Shown: piece by piece, positions 1-8,503 of the stretch | Position numbering within the stretch: the first letter of the stretch is position 1 | Layout of the letters: each line of letters starts with the position of its first letter | Assembly: GCF_963662555.1 (NCBI RefSeq) | Contig: NZ_OY759719.1 | Location: 1,694,985-1,758,984 of the forward strand | Direction: 5' to 3' | DNA: 64,000 bases | DNA from: Thiomicrorhabdus sp. | GTDB lineage: Bacteria; Pseudomonadota; Gammaproteobacteria; Thiomicrospirales; Thiomicrospiraceae | Translations under genes and position numbers: made by a program | Notes under the pieces: model-generated | Told to the model about the DNA's origin: nothing | Databases searched by the model: none | The model's input: only the letters and a program-made list of their open reading frames with translations

Positions 1-181
1 AGCGATTTTTTACACGTAAAAATCAGTATTTATTCTAAATTTACCCTAAAAGATTTTATTCAATGTTATTGCAAGTTAAATAGTTGGTTAAGCCTCGTGT
101 TAATCCCCTGGTTAATCATGCTGAGCAATGTGATAATATGCAGTTAATTTTTTACTTTATCTTTAATGAGTAGATTCTATT

Positions 182-1258
182 TTGCAAAACACTACACCAC
201 TTACAGTCTCAGATAATATCGCCAATAAAAACCTAGCTCACAGCAATAGTGCCTGTGGTTTTAGCGTTGCCCCAATGCTGGATTGGACTGATAAACACTG
301 CCGTTACTTTCATCGACAGCTGTCTCAACAAGCTTGGTTATATAGTGAGATGGTAACAACTGGTGCAATTATTTATGGAGAAAATTTGCCTAGATTTTTA
401 GGGCATAATCCTGAAGAAGTTCCTGTCGTTCTTCAACTTGGTGGTAGTAATTCTCAAGAGCTTGCTCATTGTGCTGCATTGGGTGAGGAGTGGGGGTATT
501 CTGAAATTAACTTAAATGTTGGTTGTCCAAGTGATCGAGTTCAAAACAATATGATTGGTGCTTGTTTACTTGGCCACCCAGAGCTGGTTGCCGAAAATAT
601 TGCTGCGATGAAGTCAAAAGTGTCTATTCCCGTAACTGTGAAAACTCGAATAGGGATTGATGAGCAGGAGGACTACGCCATTCTGCATAGCTTTGTTAAT
701 GGGTTGGTTAATGCAGGCGTAGATGGGGTGATTATTCATGCGCGTAAGGCTTGGTTGCAAGGGCTGTCACCCAAAGAGAATCGTGAAATACCTCCATTAA
801 AATATGACTGGGTTCATCAAATTAAAGCGGATTTTGCAGGTTTAGATATTGCTATTAATGGAGGGTTTTCTACCCATGAGCACGCCTTGAAACACTTTCA
901 AGCCTACCAGGATTTACCGGCCATAGATGGTGTAATGTTAGGTAGGGCGGCTTATGAACAACCATTTATATTGTCTGAAGTTGATCACCTTTATTACGGG
1001 CAAGATAAAAAAGAATTAAGCCGTTTAGAAGTTCTTGAAAAGATGTATCCCTATATTGAAAATCATCTTTCTGAAGGTGGAAAATTAAATCAAATTACCC
1101 GTCATATGTTAGGGTTATTTCACGGTTTACCTGGTGGCCGAATTTGGCGTCGTCATTTATCTGAAAATGCCTTTAAACCAGGTTCAGGTATAGACGTGGT
1201 TGAACAAGCTTATCAGATGGTAGCTGCAGAAATTCAACGAATGGAAGATAGACTGTGA
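182..1258 (+). CDS. dusA: tRNA-dihydrouridine(20/20a) synthase DusA
   Basis: FMN-dependent enzyme that reduces uridine 20/20a in the tRNA D-loop. The N-terminal TIM-barrel opening APMLDWTDKHCRYFHR is the DusA signature. NVGCPSDRVQ carries the catalytic cysteine, and later NGG and GRAAYEQP segments fit FMN phosphate binding. Its 358 residues are slightly longer than usual because of about 26 non-conserved N-terminal residues. The start is TTG at 182; an in-frame stop lies at 167-169 and no ATG occurs before the conserved core, so TTG or the adjacent ATT must be used. The gene overlaps xseA by 4 bases, suggesting co-transcription. Family assignment is secure; the exact start is not. Confidence 0.95.
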   Translation: MQNTTPLTVSDNIANKNLAHSNSACGFSVAPMLDWTDKHCRYFHRQLSQQAWLYSEMVTTGAIIYGENLPRFLGHNPEEVPVVLQLGGSNSQELAHCAALGEEWGYSEINLNVGCPSDRVQNNMIGACLLGHPELVAENIAAMKSKVSIPVTVKTRIGIDEQEDYAILHSFVNGLVNAGVDGVIIHARKAWLQGLSPKENREIPPLKYDWVHQIKADFAGLDIAINGGFSTHEHALKHFQAYQDLPAIDGVMLGRAAYEQPFILSEVDHLYYGQDKKELSRLEVLEKMYPYIENHLSEGGKLNQITRHMLGLFHGLPGGRIWRRHLSENAFKPGSGIDVVEQAYQMVAAEIQRMEDRL

Positions 1259-2901
1259 CTTTTTTAGATGTACCCTTTAGAGAAAAAGATCAAGTAAAGG
1301 CTTTAGGTGCACGCTGGGATGCGGTGAGTAAACGCTGGTATGTTCCAGAAGCGTTATCTGAAGATCTTGATTTGTTTCAAAAATGGCTATTACCTCAGTC
1401 TGGACATGAAAATATATCCAATAATCTATCTAATCATGCAACGTCCAATGAGCGTGATTTATATTCGCACTCTTTAGATTTTAATACTCCGCAAGAATCG
1501 TTATCAGAACAAAAAGGCAGCAAGCTCTCAGTCGTTTTAAGAAAGATTCAAATGACTTTACGGCAGGGGTTTCCTGGTGGAGTTTGGATTGTTGCTGAAA
1601 TTGCAAATATTAACACTCGTCGTGGTCATGTTTATTTAGAGTTAACTGAAACTAATGAGCAAGGCCAAGCAATTGCAAATTGTAGAGCCATGATATGGCA
1701 AAGTCAGGCAAATAATTTACTAGACCGCTTTAATAAAGTAACGGGCAGTTCTTTAGCAATCGGTCAAAAAGTATTGTTATTGGCTGAGGTTAATTTTCAT
1801 GAGCAGTATGGGTTCTCATTTGTGGTTCAAGATTTGGATCCAAGCTATACATTAGGTGAGCAAGAACAGCGTTTAAATGAAATTCGCCTAAGTCTAATTA
1901 AAAAAGGGTTTTATCAAGAAAATAAACGTTTTGATTTACCTGCTGATTATTTTCGCATAGCAGTAATCGCTCCACCTGAGGCGGCTGGTTTGGGTGACTT
2001 TAGGGCTGATGCAGACGTCTTACAAAAAAACAAACTCTGTCAGTTTAATTATTTTTATAGTAGTTTTCAGGGTGAAAAAGTTGAGCCTGAAATGTTAGAG
2101 GCTATATCTGCAGTGCATTCTATGCATCAAACTAAGCCATTTGATGCCTTGGTCGTGATTCGTGGTGGTGGGGCTAAGCTAGATTTAAATATGTTAAATA
2201 TAGAATCTGTTGCTGAAGCACTTTGTAGGGCACAATTGCCAGTGTTATCGGGTATTGGTCATGAAAGAGATAATACGATTTTAGATGAAGTCGCTCACAG
2301 CCGTTTTGATACGCCGAGTAAGGTCATTGGTTTTATTAAAAATCAGATTGTAGATCAGGCAAAAAATGCTCATTTAAACTGGGTAAATATCGAACAATCC
2401 AGTCGTTTAAAAGTGCAAAACCTTCGTCAAAAAATGGTGAACTTACATCATTCAATTACCCGTGATAGTTTAAATAACGTGCATAGGTGGCAGCAAAAAT
2501 TAGAACCTATTAGTTTTAATATAAGACGATTAAGTGAATCCAAAATCAGGCAAGTAGGGCACAACTTAGATGTTTTGTATCAGCAAATACAATCTAAAGT
2601 AAATCAACAGATTACGGTTATTTCTGGAGAAGTTGAACAGCAAAATAAACAGATTCATGAAGCTGCAAGAAGGGCTGTTGCAATGCAAAAACAACAGCTC
2701 ATTCAATCTATTTCATTTATTTTAAGCTCTGGGCCAAAGGCTCAATTAAATCGAGGCTTTAGCATGGCTAAGGGTTTGGACAATAAACCTATTGTTACAG
2801 CTAAAGAGGCATTAAATCATGATGAAATTGAGCTTGAATTTAGTGATGGCTCGATTCGTGCAAAAATACCAAAAAATCAAGATATTAAACAAGCGAAATA
2901 G
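1255..2901 (+). CDS. xseA: Exodeoxyribonuclease VII large subunit with N-terminal DUF5710-like extension
   Basis: Catalytic subunit of exonuclease VII, a single-strand-specific DNase acting with XseB. The usual protein (about 450 aa) starts here near residue 90, at the OB-fold (SVVLRKIQMTLRQGFPGGVW), followed by the nuclease core with VVIRGGGAKLDLNMLN and GIGHERDNTILDEVA, a long coiled-coil region and a C-terminal RGFSMA segment. The first 45 residues, containing YLDVP-like FLDVPFREKDQVKALGARW and a WYVPE end, match the small DUF5710 fold found in DNA-processing proteins. A low-complexity linker joins the two, giving 548 aa. The start is GTG, overlapping dusA by 4 bases. The extension is in frame with no alternative start needed, so the fusion appears genuine. 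Confidence 0.93.
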   Translation: MTFLDVPFREKDQVKALGARWDAVSKRWYVPEALSEDLDLFQKWLLPQSGHENISNNLSNHATSNERDLYSHSLDFNTPQESLSEQKGSKLSVVLRKIQMTLRQGFPGGVWIVAEIANINTRRGHVYLELTETNEQGQAIANCRAMIWQSQANNLLDRFNKVTGSSLAIGQKVLLLAEVNFHEQYGFSFVVQDLDPSYTLGEQEQRLNEIRLSLIKKGFYQENKRFDLPADYFRIAVIAPPEAAGLGDFRADADVLQKNKLCQFNYFYSSFQGEKVEPEMLEAISAVHSMHQTKPFDALVVIRGGGAKLDLNMLNIESVAEALCRAQLPVLSGIGHERDNTILDEVAHSRFDTPSKVIGFIKNQIVDQAKNAHLNWVNIEQSSRLKVQNLRQKMVNLHHSITRDSLNNVHRWQQKLEPISFNIRRLSESKIRQVGHNLDVLYQQIQSKVNQQITVISGEVEQQNKQIHEAARRAVAMQKQQLIQSISFILSSGPKAQLNRGFSMAKGLDNKPIVTAKEALNHDEIELEFSDGSIRAKIPKNQDIKQAK

Positions 2902-2945
2902 AGTTTGCTATTTATTGCAATACCCAAGAATAAAGAGGTTTTAAC

Positions 2946-3167
2946 ATGACACAATCAGCAGAAAGTTTTAAAGAGAATTACCAAAAACTGCAAGATATTG
3001 CTCAGAAACTAGCCAATAGTGGTGAGGTAGATATTGATGAACTCGTACCGATGGTTGACGATGCTACTCGAGCTTATCAGCTTTGTAAGTCAAGAATTGA
3101 AGCAGTCGAAACGGCTTTAAATACCCGATTGGATTCAGATACCAAAGAAGAGGGTAATGGAGAGTAA
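2946..3167 (+). CDS. xseB: Exodeoxyribonuclease VII small subunit
   Basis: A 73-residue protein with the typical XseB pattern: SFKENYQKLQDIAQKLANSGEVDIDELVPMVDDATRAYQLCKSRIEAVE, a two-helix hairpin that binds XseA. It lies 44 bases after xseA with an AAAGAGG ribosome-binding site just upstream, so the two subunits are probably co-expressed. Length and motif agree with the family, and the acidic C-terminal tail is normal. Confidence 0.93.
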   Translation: MTQSAESFKENYQKLQDIAQKLANSGEVDIDELVPMVDDATRAYQLCKSRIEAVETALNTRLDSDTKEEGNGE

Positions 3168-3170
3168 GAC

Positions 3171-3527
3171 ATGGAAAAACAAGCAATTATTTATCATAAT
3201 CCAAGATGTTCAAAAAGTAGAAAAAGCCTAGAAATCCTGCTTGAAAATGGCTACACAGTTAATGAAGTTAAGTATTTAGAAACACCACCAAGTAAAATAG
3301 AGCTTGCTGATCTATGTGACAAAATGGGTAAAACACCTTTTGAGATTATCCGCACTGGAGAAAGTCTTTTTAAGGAGCTTGGCTTATCTAAAATGAATGA
3401 TAAATCGACTGATGAATGGCTAGAGATATTAGTAACGCATCCAAAACTAATTGAAAGGCCTATTGTTAAAATTGGCAATAAAGTCATTATGGGAAGACCG
3501 CCAGAAAACGTATTAACGATAATGTAA
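3171..3527 (+). CDS. arsC: ArsC/Spx-family arsenate reductase-like protein
   Basis: Thioredoxin-fold protein of the glutaredoxin-dependent arsenate reductase family. The N-terminal HNPRCSKSRKSLE contains the H-x3-C-x3-R active site, with catalytic Cys near residue 13. The C-terminal ERPIVKIGNKVIMGRPPENVL is the substrate-binding segment. Its 118 aa length is normal. It starts 3 bases after xseB and seems to end that operon. There is no ars regulator or pump nearby, so a housekeeping role like that of YfgD-type paralogues is as likely as arsenate resistance. Confidence 0.85.
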   Translation: MEKQAIIYHNPRCSKSRKSLEILLENGYTVNEVKYLETPPSKIELADLCDKMGKTPFEIIRTGESLFKELGLSKMNDKSTDEWLEILVTHPKLIERPIVKIGNKVIMGRPPENVLTIM

Positions 3528-3693
3528 TTATCAATGTAACGACCTAAAGGTATTAGCTATCTAAATTTGATAGATCCTTGTTCTTTAGTTTTGATCGTCA
3601 AATACAACACCTACAAATCATCGTTATTTAATGGCTTGTTAATAAATAACTAGTTTTAACAATAATTAGTTATTTACTTGTTATTGATAAATT

Positions 3694-3705
3694 ACCAGGT
3701 CTGGT
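3694..3705. repeat. Chromosomal palindrome copy, one mismatch
   Basis: Reads ACCAGGTCTGGT (one change from ACCAGGCCTGGT), flanked by ATT and AAATC, within the gene-free region. Confidence 0.85.
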
Positions 3706-4337
3706 AAATCTTGAGCTCATTTCAAAGGATTTATTTTTAAACAAGCTGAAAGGCTTTTGCATTTTTACATTCGTAAAATCATTTATATTAAAAGCAGTCT
3801 AAAAAAATCTTTCAATAAACTTTTACGGTAAATTTAACTGTAGATTTTTATCTGATATAGATAGTGAAGTCACAACGTTGCTAGATTTTATTTTTAATTC
3901 ATTTCTCTAATCATATCGATATTTCATTTTTTATTGCGTTCTTTAAATGTATTTACCCAGATAGGGTACTTATTAGAATTGATGCTTTACTATTTAATAT
4001 TCAATTTAACATAATATATATTATACGTATTTTATTAATGTTAAAAATCACGTGATACAAACTATGGATTCTCGATATCTATATGTAATTATGAGGTTTT
4101 TTAATATATTGCTTTAATAACGAAAAGTTTTGCTACATTCACTATATGTCTATATATGCTTCAAGTTATTTCAAATTTATATTGTTTAGATTGCTGGCGT
4201 GTTTGGTTTTATTTAAAGGTTTGTATATCCATGCTTTGTAAGGTAGACAGATTCTTTAAATAAATTTATAGATATGACTAGTTCTCTGTGTGATTAATTA
4301 TGGAAACTACGGTTTTTAAACCATAGATAAAAAGATA

Positions 4338-4366
4338 TAAAAAAACCCGTTAATAACGGGTTCTAT
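4338..4366 (-). terminator. Rho-independent terminator
   Basis: The perfect stem AACCCGTTA/TAACGGGTT (4344-4362) is followed on the minus strand by a run of T (A run on the plus strand). It lies just downstream of the minus-strand gene at 4410. Confidence 0.8.
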
Positions 4367-4409
4367 TTAACAATTAAAGCTTTTAAGAATATTGTTTAAA
4401 GGTATCTAT

Positions 4410-4856
4410 CTAACCTTCGTGCAAACCTAAGACAATTAAAATCATCGGAATAATTGCAATTAAGGCCAGTAAGATTGGTACCCAAGCTTTATCTTCTTTG
4501 TTTCTAAGTCCCATAAAGCCAGCAATAATGGCAACTGGAGCAGCAACCCAAGCAATTGGAGGGAATACAAAACTAAATACGATGGCCACGACCCCTGCTA
4601 CCATACCTAATGTTGCAGAATCACCTGGTTGGTAACTTTTGGTATTGCGCATATCATCAGGCTGAGTGCTTGCAGATTCTAATCGCCCCATAATGCCGTT
4701 AATGTCTGATTCAGTTAAATCTTTTTGAATAACTTCTAAGTCAGTCATTCCAAGTGTGATTTTTTTATTTCTATATAGGGCTTTAACTAAATCATCCCAA
4801 TTAGCATCTTCTGGTAGCTGATCAACAATTTCGTGAGCATCTTCTTTGATAGACAT
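4410..4856 (-). CDS. Small membrane protein of unknown function
   Basis: The 148 aa protein has a soluble N-terminal half (residues 1-75) with charged helices, followed by two hydrophobic segments near residues 83-116 and 124-145. The GMVAGVVAIVFSFVFPP...GFMGLRNKED layout resembles DUF4190-type membrane proteins. An AGAGGAA ribosome-binding site precedes the ATG. It stands alone, with its own downstream terminator, and is divergent from rpoN. No specific function is recognised. Confidence 0.75.
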   Translation of the reverse strand: MSIKEDAHEIVDQLPEDANWDDLVKALYRNKKITLGMTDLEVIQKDLTESDINGIMGRLESASTQPDDMRNTKSYQPGDSATLGMVAGVVAIVFSFVFPPIAWVAAPVAIIAGFMGLRNKEDKAWVPILLALIAIIPMILIVLGLHEG

Positions 4857-5076
4857 ATTTCTTCCTCTGAACTGATAAAAACTTATTTATGTTTTTTTAC
4901 GATTAAATACTAAGGTTTATCATAAAATTCACACATAAAAACTTACTTTAAAACAAAATTGGCATGAAAAATGCCTAAAGTGCTGTATTTACTTTACGTT
5001 TTATATTTATTTTCGATTATTATATCTATAATACTTTTGAATACTATTCTAAATTTTGTCAGGAGCTTTCTCAAAC

Positions 5077-6582
5077 ATGGCACTAATGCCCGGCTTACAG
5101 ATTAATATTGGTCAACAACTGAAACTAACCCCTCAGTTACAACAATCGATAAAGATACTACAGTATTCTGCTTTAGAAGTTCAGCAGACTATTGAAGCAA
5201 CACTTGAAACCAATTTTATGCTTGAAGTTGGAGAAGATTTAGAGCTCGAAGACGATTCAGAACAATCTCCTAACCAGGAGGCTGAACTTTCAAGTAACAA
5301 CGAAAAAAATCAAACACCTGATGATGAAACACCTCTAGATATTAATAGTTCAGACTCTATTAAGGATGACCTTCAAGCTGATTATGATTGGGAGGATGTT
5401 TATACTGATCACACCCCTTCTGTAAGCTCGCAGAGTCAAGAAGAATACGTAAGTGCCGAGACCTATACTGCGTCTGAAGAGACATTGCACGACCACTTAC
5501 ATTGGCAGTCGGATATCTACCCTTGGACTGATGAAGAGTCGGTTGTAGCTTCTTATATTATTGATGATATAAATGAAGAAGGTTATCTGTCGAGTACTCT
5601 AGAACAGCTTAATAGCTCTATTCAAGAAAATGAACCTAACTTTACAGTGACAATTGAATTCATTGAAAATGTGCTAAAAGTTATTCAGCAATTTGAGCCT
5701 ACTGGTGTAGGTGCAAGATCGGTTCAAGAAAGTCTTCTTTTGCAACTGGCAAATATGACTAAAACCCCTTATGTCATGACCGCAATGCAGTTAATAAGAG
5801 AACATTTTGATTGGCTATCTTTTCATGACTCAAAACGTATTAAAAAAATGTACGCTTTGACGGATGATGATTTAAATCAGTTATTGCGATTAGTCCAATC
5901 ATTAAACCCAAGGCCTGGTAGGGATTACTCTAGTACCCAGTCAAGTATTGTTATACCTGATTTGAGATTAAAACGTGCTAAAGATGGTTGGCTAGTTGAA
6001 TTAAATAGTAATGCATTTCCAAAGCTAACGGTCAATTCAGCCTATATCGACCTTGCTTCGAATTTAAAAAATGATGAGCAATCAAAACAAATTAAAGAGC
6101 AACTTATTGAGGCTAAAGGTTTAATTAAAAGTATTCATAGTCGTGGTGAAACTTTATTGAGAGTAGGTAAATTTATTGTTGAAAAACAAGAACGCTTTTT
6201 TGAAGAAGGTGAACATGCTATGCAGCCTCTTGTATTGCGTGAAGTTGCAGAGCATTTAGATTTACATGAATCAACAATATCACGTGCCACTAACCAAAAA
6301 TATATTCAAACACCTCGTGGTACTTTTGAACTTAAATACTTTTTCTCAACTGGTGTAAGTCAATACGGCAGTGCCGATCAATCAGCAATTGCAATAAAAG
6401 CTCATATTAAAGAGTTAATTGATGCAGAAGATCCTAAAAAGCCACTAAGTGATAGCAAGTTGATGGCCATGCTTGAGGAAAAAGAGATTGTAGTGGCTAG
6501 AAGAACTATTGCTAAGTACCGTGAAGCTCTTAAAATCCCCTCCTCTAGTGAGCGAAAAAAATATAACCAATTTAAGTTATAA
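5077..6582 (+). CDS. rpoN: RNA polymerase sigma-54 factor
   Basis: Alternative sigma factor directing RNA polymerase to -24/-12 promoters that need AAA+ activators. Region I is clear (ALMPGLQINIGQQLKLTPQLQQSIKILQ), followed by an acidic region II, the core-binding domain and the C-terminal DNA-binding domain with the RpoN box ARRTIAKYREALKIP. The ATG at 5077 is preferred over a TTG seven codons upstream because AGGAG lies at 5061-5065 and family alignments begin with the MALMPGLQ-like segment. A TATAAT occurs at 5027-5032. The neighbours are not the usual lptB/hpf/ptsN set, which is unusual for rpoN. Confidence 0.95.
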   Translation: MALMPGLQINIGQQLKLTPQLQQSIKILQYSALEVQQTIEATLETNFMLEVGEDLELEDDSEQSPNQEAELSSNNEKNQTPDDETPLDINSSDSIKDDLQADYDWEDVYTDHTPSVSSQSQEEYVSAETYTASEETLHDHLHWQSDIYPWTDEESVVASYIIDDINEEGYLSSTLEQLNSSIQENEPNFTVTIEFIENVLKVIQQFEPTGVGARSVQESLLLQLANMTKTPYVMTAMQLIREHFDWLSFHDSKRIKKMYALTDDDLNQLLRLVQSLNPRPGRDYSSTQSSIVIPDLRLKRAKDGWLVELNSNAFPKLTVNSAYIDLASNLKNDEQSKQIKEQLIEAKGLIKSIHSRGETLLRVGKFIVEKQERFFEEGEHAMQPLVLREVAEHLDLHESTISRATNQKYIQTPRGTFELKYFFSTGVSQYGSADQSAIAIKAHIKELIDAEDPKKPLSDSKLMAMLEEKEIVVARRTIAKYREALKIPSSSERKKYNQFKL

Positions 6583-6597
6583 ATGATATTTAAACCT

Positions 6598-6628
6598 CTT
6601 AAAACCATGAATAACATATGGTTTTAAG
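6598..6628. terminator. Hairpin downstream of rpoN
   Basis: An 11-base stem, CTTAAAACCAT paired with ATGGTTTTAAG, with a 9-base loop, lies 15 bases after the rpoN stop. There is no strong T run, so it may be a weak terminator or an RNA-stabilising hairpin. Confidence 0.45.
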
Positions 6629-6768
6629 GGTAAATAAGCACTTTTTCCTTATTAATCACTCTTTTTGCCTATTCATTCGCTCTCAGGATGCTTTCTATAA
6701 TAGTAATTTATTAATTTCGCTTTTATAATGACTCAAATAAATAAAATAGAAATATTGGGTATATTATT

Positions 6769-7698
6769 ATGAATAGAGCAAATGTAGAGCAAATCCAGCA
6801 ATCAGCTCAACAACAATGGGAACATCAAGCAGAAGTTAAAGAGTATATGTCTGCGGTAAACCCTCCTATGCCAAAAATTGATGTCATTGACTACCCTAGT
6901 GCTTTACATCAAGGTGGTGTTACACGCATCATTCCTTTTGATTTATCAAAGCAACTTAAAACAAATTACCCAGCAACATCTCCTAATTTAATGGCAAGTT
7001 ACATTAAAATATCTGCCGGTGAAATGTTGAGAACAGACGCCGCGGTAACCTCTCAGATGTTTTATGTTATTCGTGGTTCAGGCCGCACTCAGATGAAACA
7101 TGGAACAATTGAATGGAAACAAGGTGATTTATTTACTTTACCTTCAGTTCCTGATGCTCTGCACTCAGCTGATGAAGATGTTGCTATTTATTGGGTTCAT
7201 GATGCTCCACTTCTAAATTATCTTGGCGTAAAACCAGATACTGAGCGTTTTCATCCAGTTCTTTATACCAAAGAGAGATTGTGTGGTGAACTAGCTGAGA
7301 TTCGTAAGCAGGCTGAAGGCCGCAATCGTACTGGTTTTTTATTATCAAATCCAAATTTTCCGCAAACCATGACGTTAACGCATACATTATGGGCGTTATA
7401 TAACGTTTTACCTGCTGGAGTCGTGCAAAAAGCGCATCGTCATAACTCTATTGCACTTGATTTTTGCGTTAGTGCTGGACCAGAAACTTATACCTTAATT
7501 GGTAAAGAGATTGATGAAAACGGCCAAATTATTAATCCAATCAAAGCCATGTGGACACCTGGTTCTGCCTTTATTACACCACCAGGTTGGTGGCATTCAC
7601 ACCATAATGATTCAGGTGAAGATGCTATTGTCCTGCCGATTCAGGATGCTGGAATCATAATGAATATGCAAGTGTTAGACTTTCAGTATATTCGATAA
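6769..7698 (+). CDS. Bicupin domain protein (gentisate dioxygenase-like fold)
   Basis: The 309 aa protein has two cupin domains. The first (about residues 85-150) contains MFYVIRGSGRTQMKHGTIEWKQGDLFTLPS. The second (about 210-300) contains AHRHNSIALDFCVSAGPETYTLIG and FITPPGWWHSHHND, with metal-ligand histidines HRHN and HSHH. This resembles gentisate 1,2-dioxygenase-type bicupins, but no aromatic-degradation genes are nearby, so the substrate is unknown. It precedes the two-component pair in the same direction with an 85-base gap, and the system may control or sense its product. Confidence 0.7.
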   Translation: MNRANVEQIQQSAQQQWEHQAEVKEYMSAVNPPMPKIDVIDYPSALHQGGVTRIIPFDLSKQLKTNYPATSPNLMASYIKISAGEMLRTDAAVTSQMFYVIRGSGRTQMKHGTIEWKQGDLFTLPSVPDALHSADEDVAIYWVHDAPLLNYLGVKPDTERFHPVLYTKERLCGELAEIRKQAEGRNRTGFLLSNPNFPQTMTLTHTLWALYNVLPAGVVQKAHRHNSIALDFCVSAGPETYTLIGKEIDENGQIINPIKAMWTPGSAFITPPGWWHSHHNDSGEDAIVLPIQDAGIIMNMQVLDFQYIR

Positions 7699-7783
7699 CT
7701 CTTTTAATGATGTCTTGATACTAAATCACAAGATCTTTATAAAGAGTGATGAGTATTCAAATTCTTATATTAGGAAATAATTT

Positions 7784-8491
7784 ATGCAAAATACAGACTA
7801 TAAAATCGCAGTCATTGAAGATGATGAAATCCAACTTCGAAGTTTGGTAGAAGCGCTTCAGCAGCAAGGTTTTACAGTAGACCCATTTACTAATAGAGAA
7901 GATGCAGAAAAATCATTCGCTAAAGGGTTACCAAACCTAGTTATCTCAGACATCATTTTAGGTTCTGAAGTTGATGGTGGTTTTGATCTAGCGAAACACC
8001 TTTTAAGTTATAACCAGCCTATTCCGATTATTTTTCTCTCTGAAAGACAGTCTGAATTTGATATTTACACTGGGCATGCTTTGGGAGCTATTGATTATTT
8101 ACCAAAACCAATTAGCTTAAATGTTTTGATTGTTAAGGTAAAAAACTTATTAAGAATTACCGGAACCGCAAAAACGACTGAATCTAATGATGAACAATCA
8201 AAGATACCGCAACTAGAGTTAGCTCCGGATCAGTTCAAAGCATACTGGCATGGTAAACAGTTAGATTTAACGGCAACCGAATTTGAAATGTTAAAGCAAT
8301 TCGCAACCGCAGGAGAAAGCAGTGTTATCTCTTATGATGCGTTGCAATCATCAACTCAAGGCGTTGTAGAGCGTAATACCATTAATACTCATATTTGCCG
8401 TATCCGAAATGCATTTAAAAAGATTACTCCAGAGTTTAATCTAATTCATAATGAATATGGTCGTGGATATAGCTGGCAAGATAAAAACTAA
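7784..8491 (+). CDS. OmpR-family response regulator
   Basis: A 235 aa two-domain regulator. The receiver domain (residues 6-125) has the acidic pocket VIEDDE, phospho-acceptor Asp near residue 56 (NLVISDIIL) and the conserved lysine in YLPKPIS. The C-terminal winged helix (about 145-233) contains LDLTATEFEMLKQFA and NTINTHICRIRNAFKKI, typical of OmpR-type DNA binding. It is 12 bases from the histidine kinase, so they form one operon. It resembles regulators called for the proteobacterial dedicated sortase system, but no sortase gene is visible here, so the target is open. Confidence 0.88.
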   Translation: MQNTDYKIAVIEDDEIQLRSLVEALQQQGFTVDPFTNREDAEKSFAKGLPNLVISDIILGSEVDGGFDLAKHLLSYNQPIPIIFLSERQSEFDIYTGHALGAIDYLPKPISLNVLIVKVKNLLRITGTAKTTESNDEQSKIPQLELAPDQFKAYWHGKQLDLTATEFEMLKQFATAGESSVISYDALQSSTQGVVERNTINTHICRIRNAFKKITPEFNLIHNEYGRGYSWQDKN

Positions 8492-8503
8492 AGTTTAGTT
8501 TCA

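Larger units (their letters stand above)
3528..4409. other. Long AT-rich region without a recognisable gene
   Basis: There is no convincing coding sequence in 882 bases between the ArsC-like gene and the minus-strand gene at 4410. The region is very AT-rich. It contains one single-mismatch copy of the chromosomal palindrome (3694-3705) and the terminator hairpin at 4344-4362. The short ORFs present lack ribosome-binding sites and codon bias. It may be the remains of a lost gene. Confidence 0.6.

Noticed and set aside
5911..5919. AGGCCTGGT half site in rpoN
   Set aside because: Only the right arm fits; it codes the conserved NPRPGR segment of sigma-54 and is explained by the protein.
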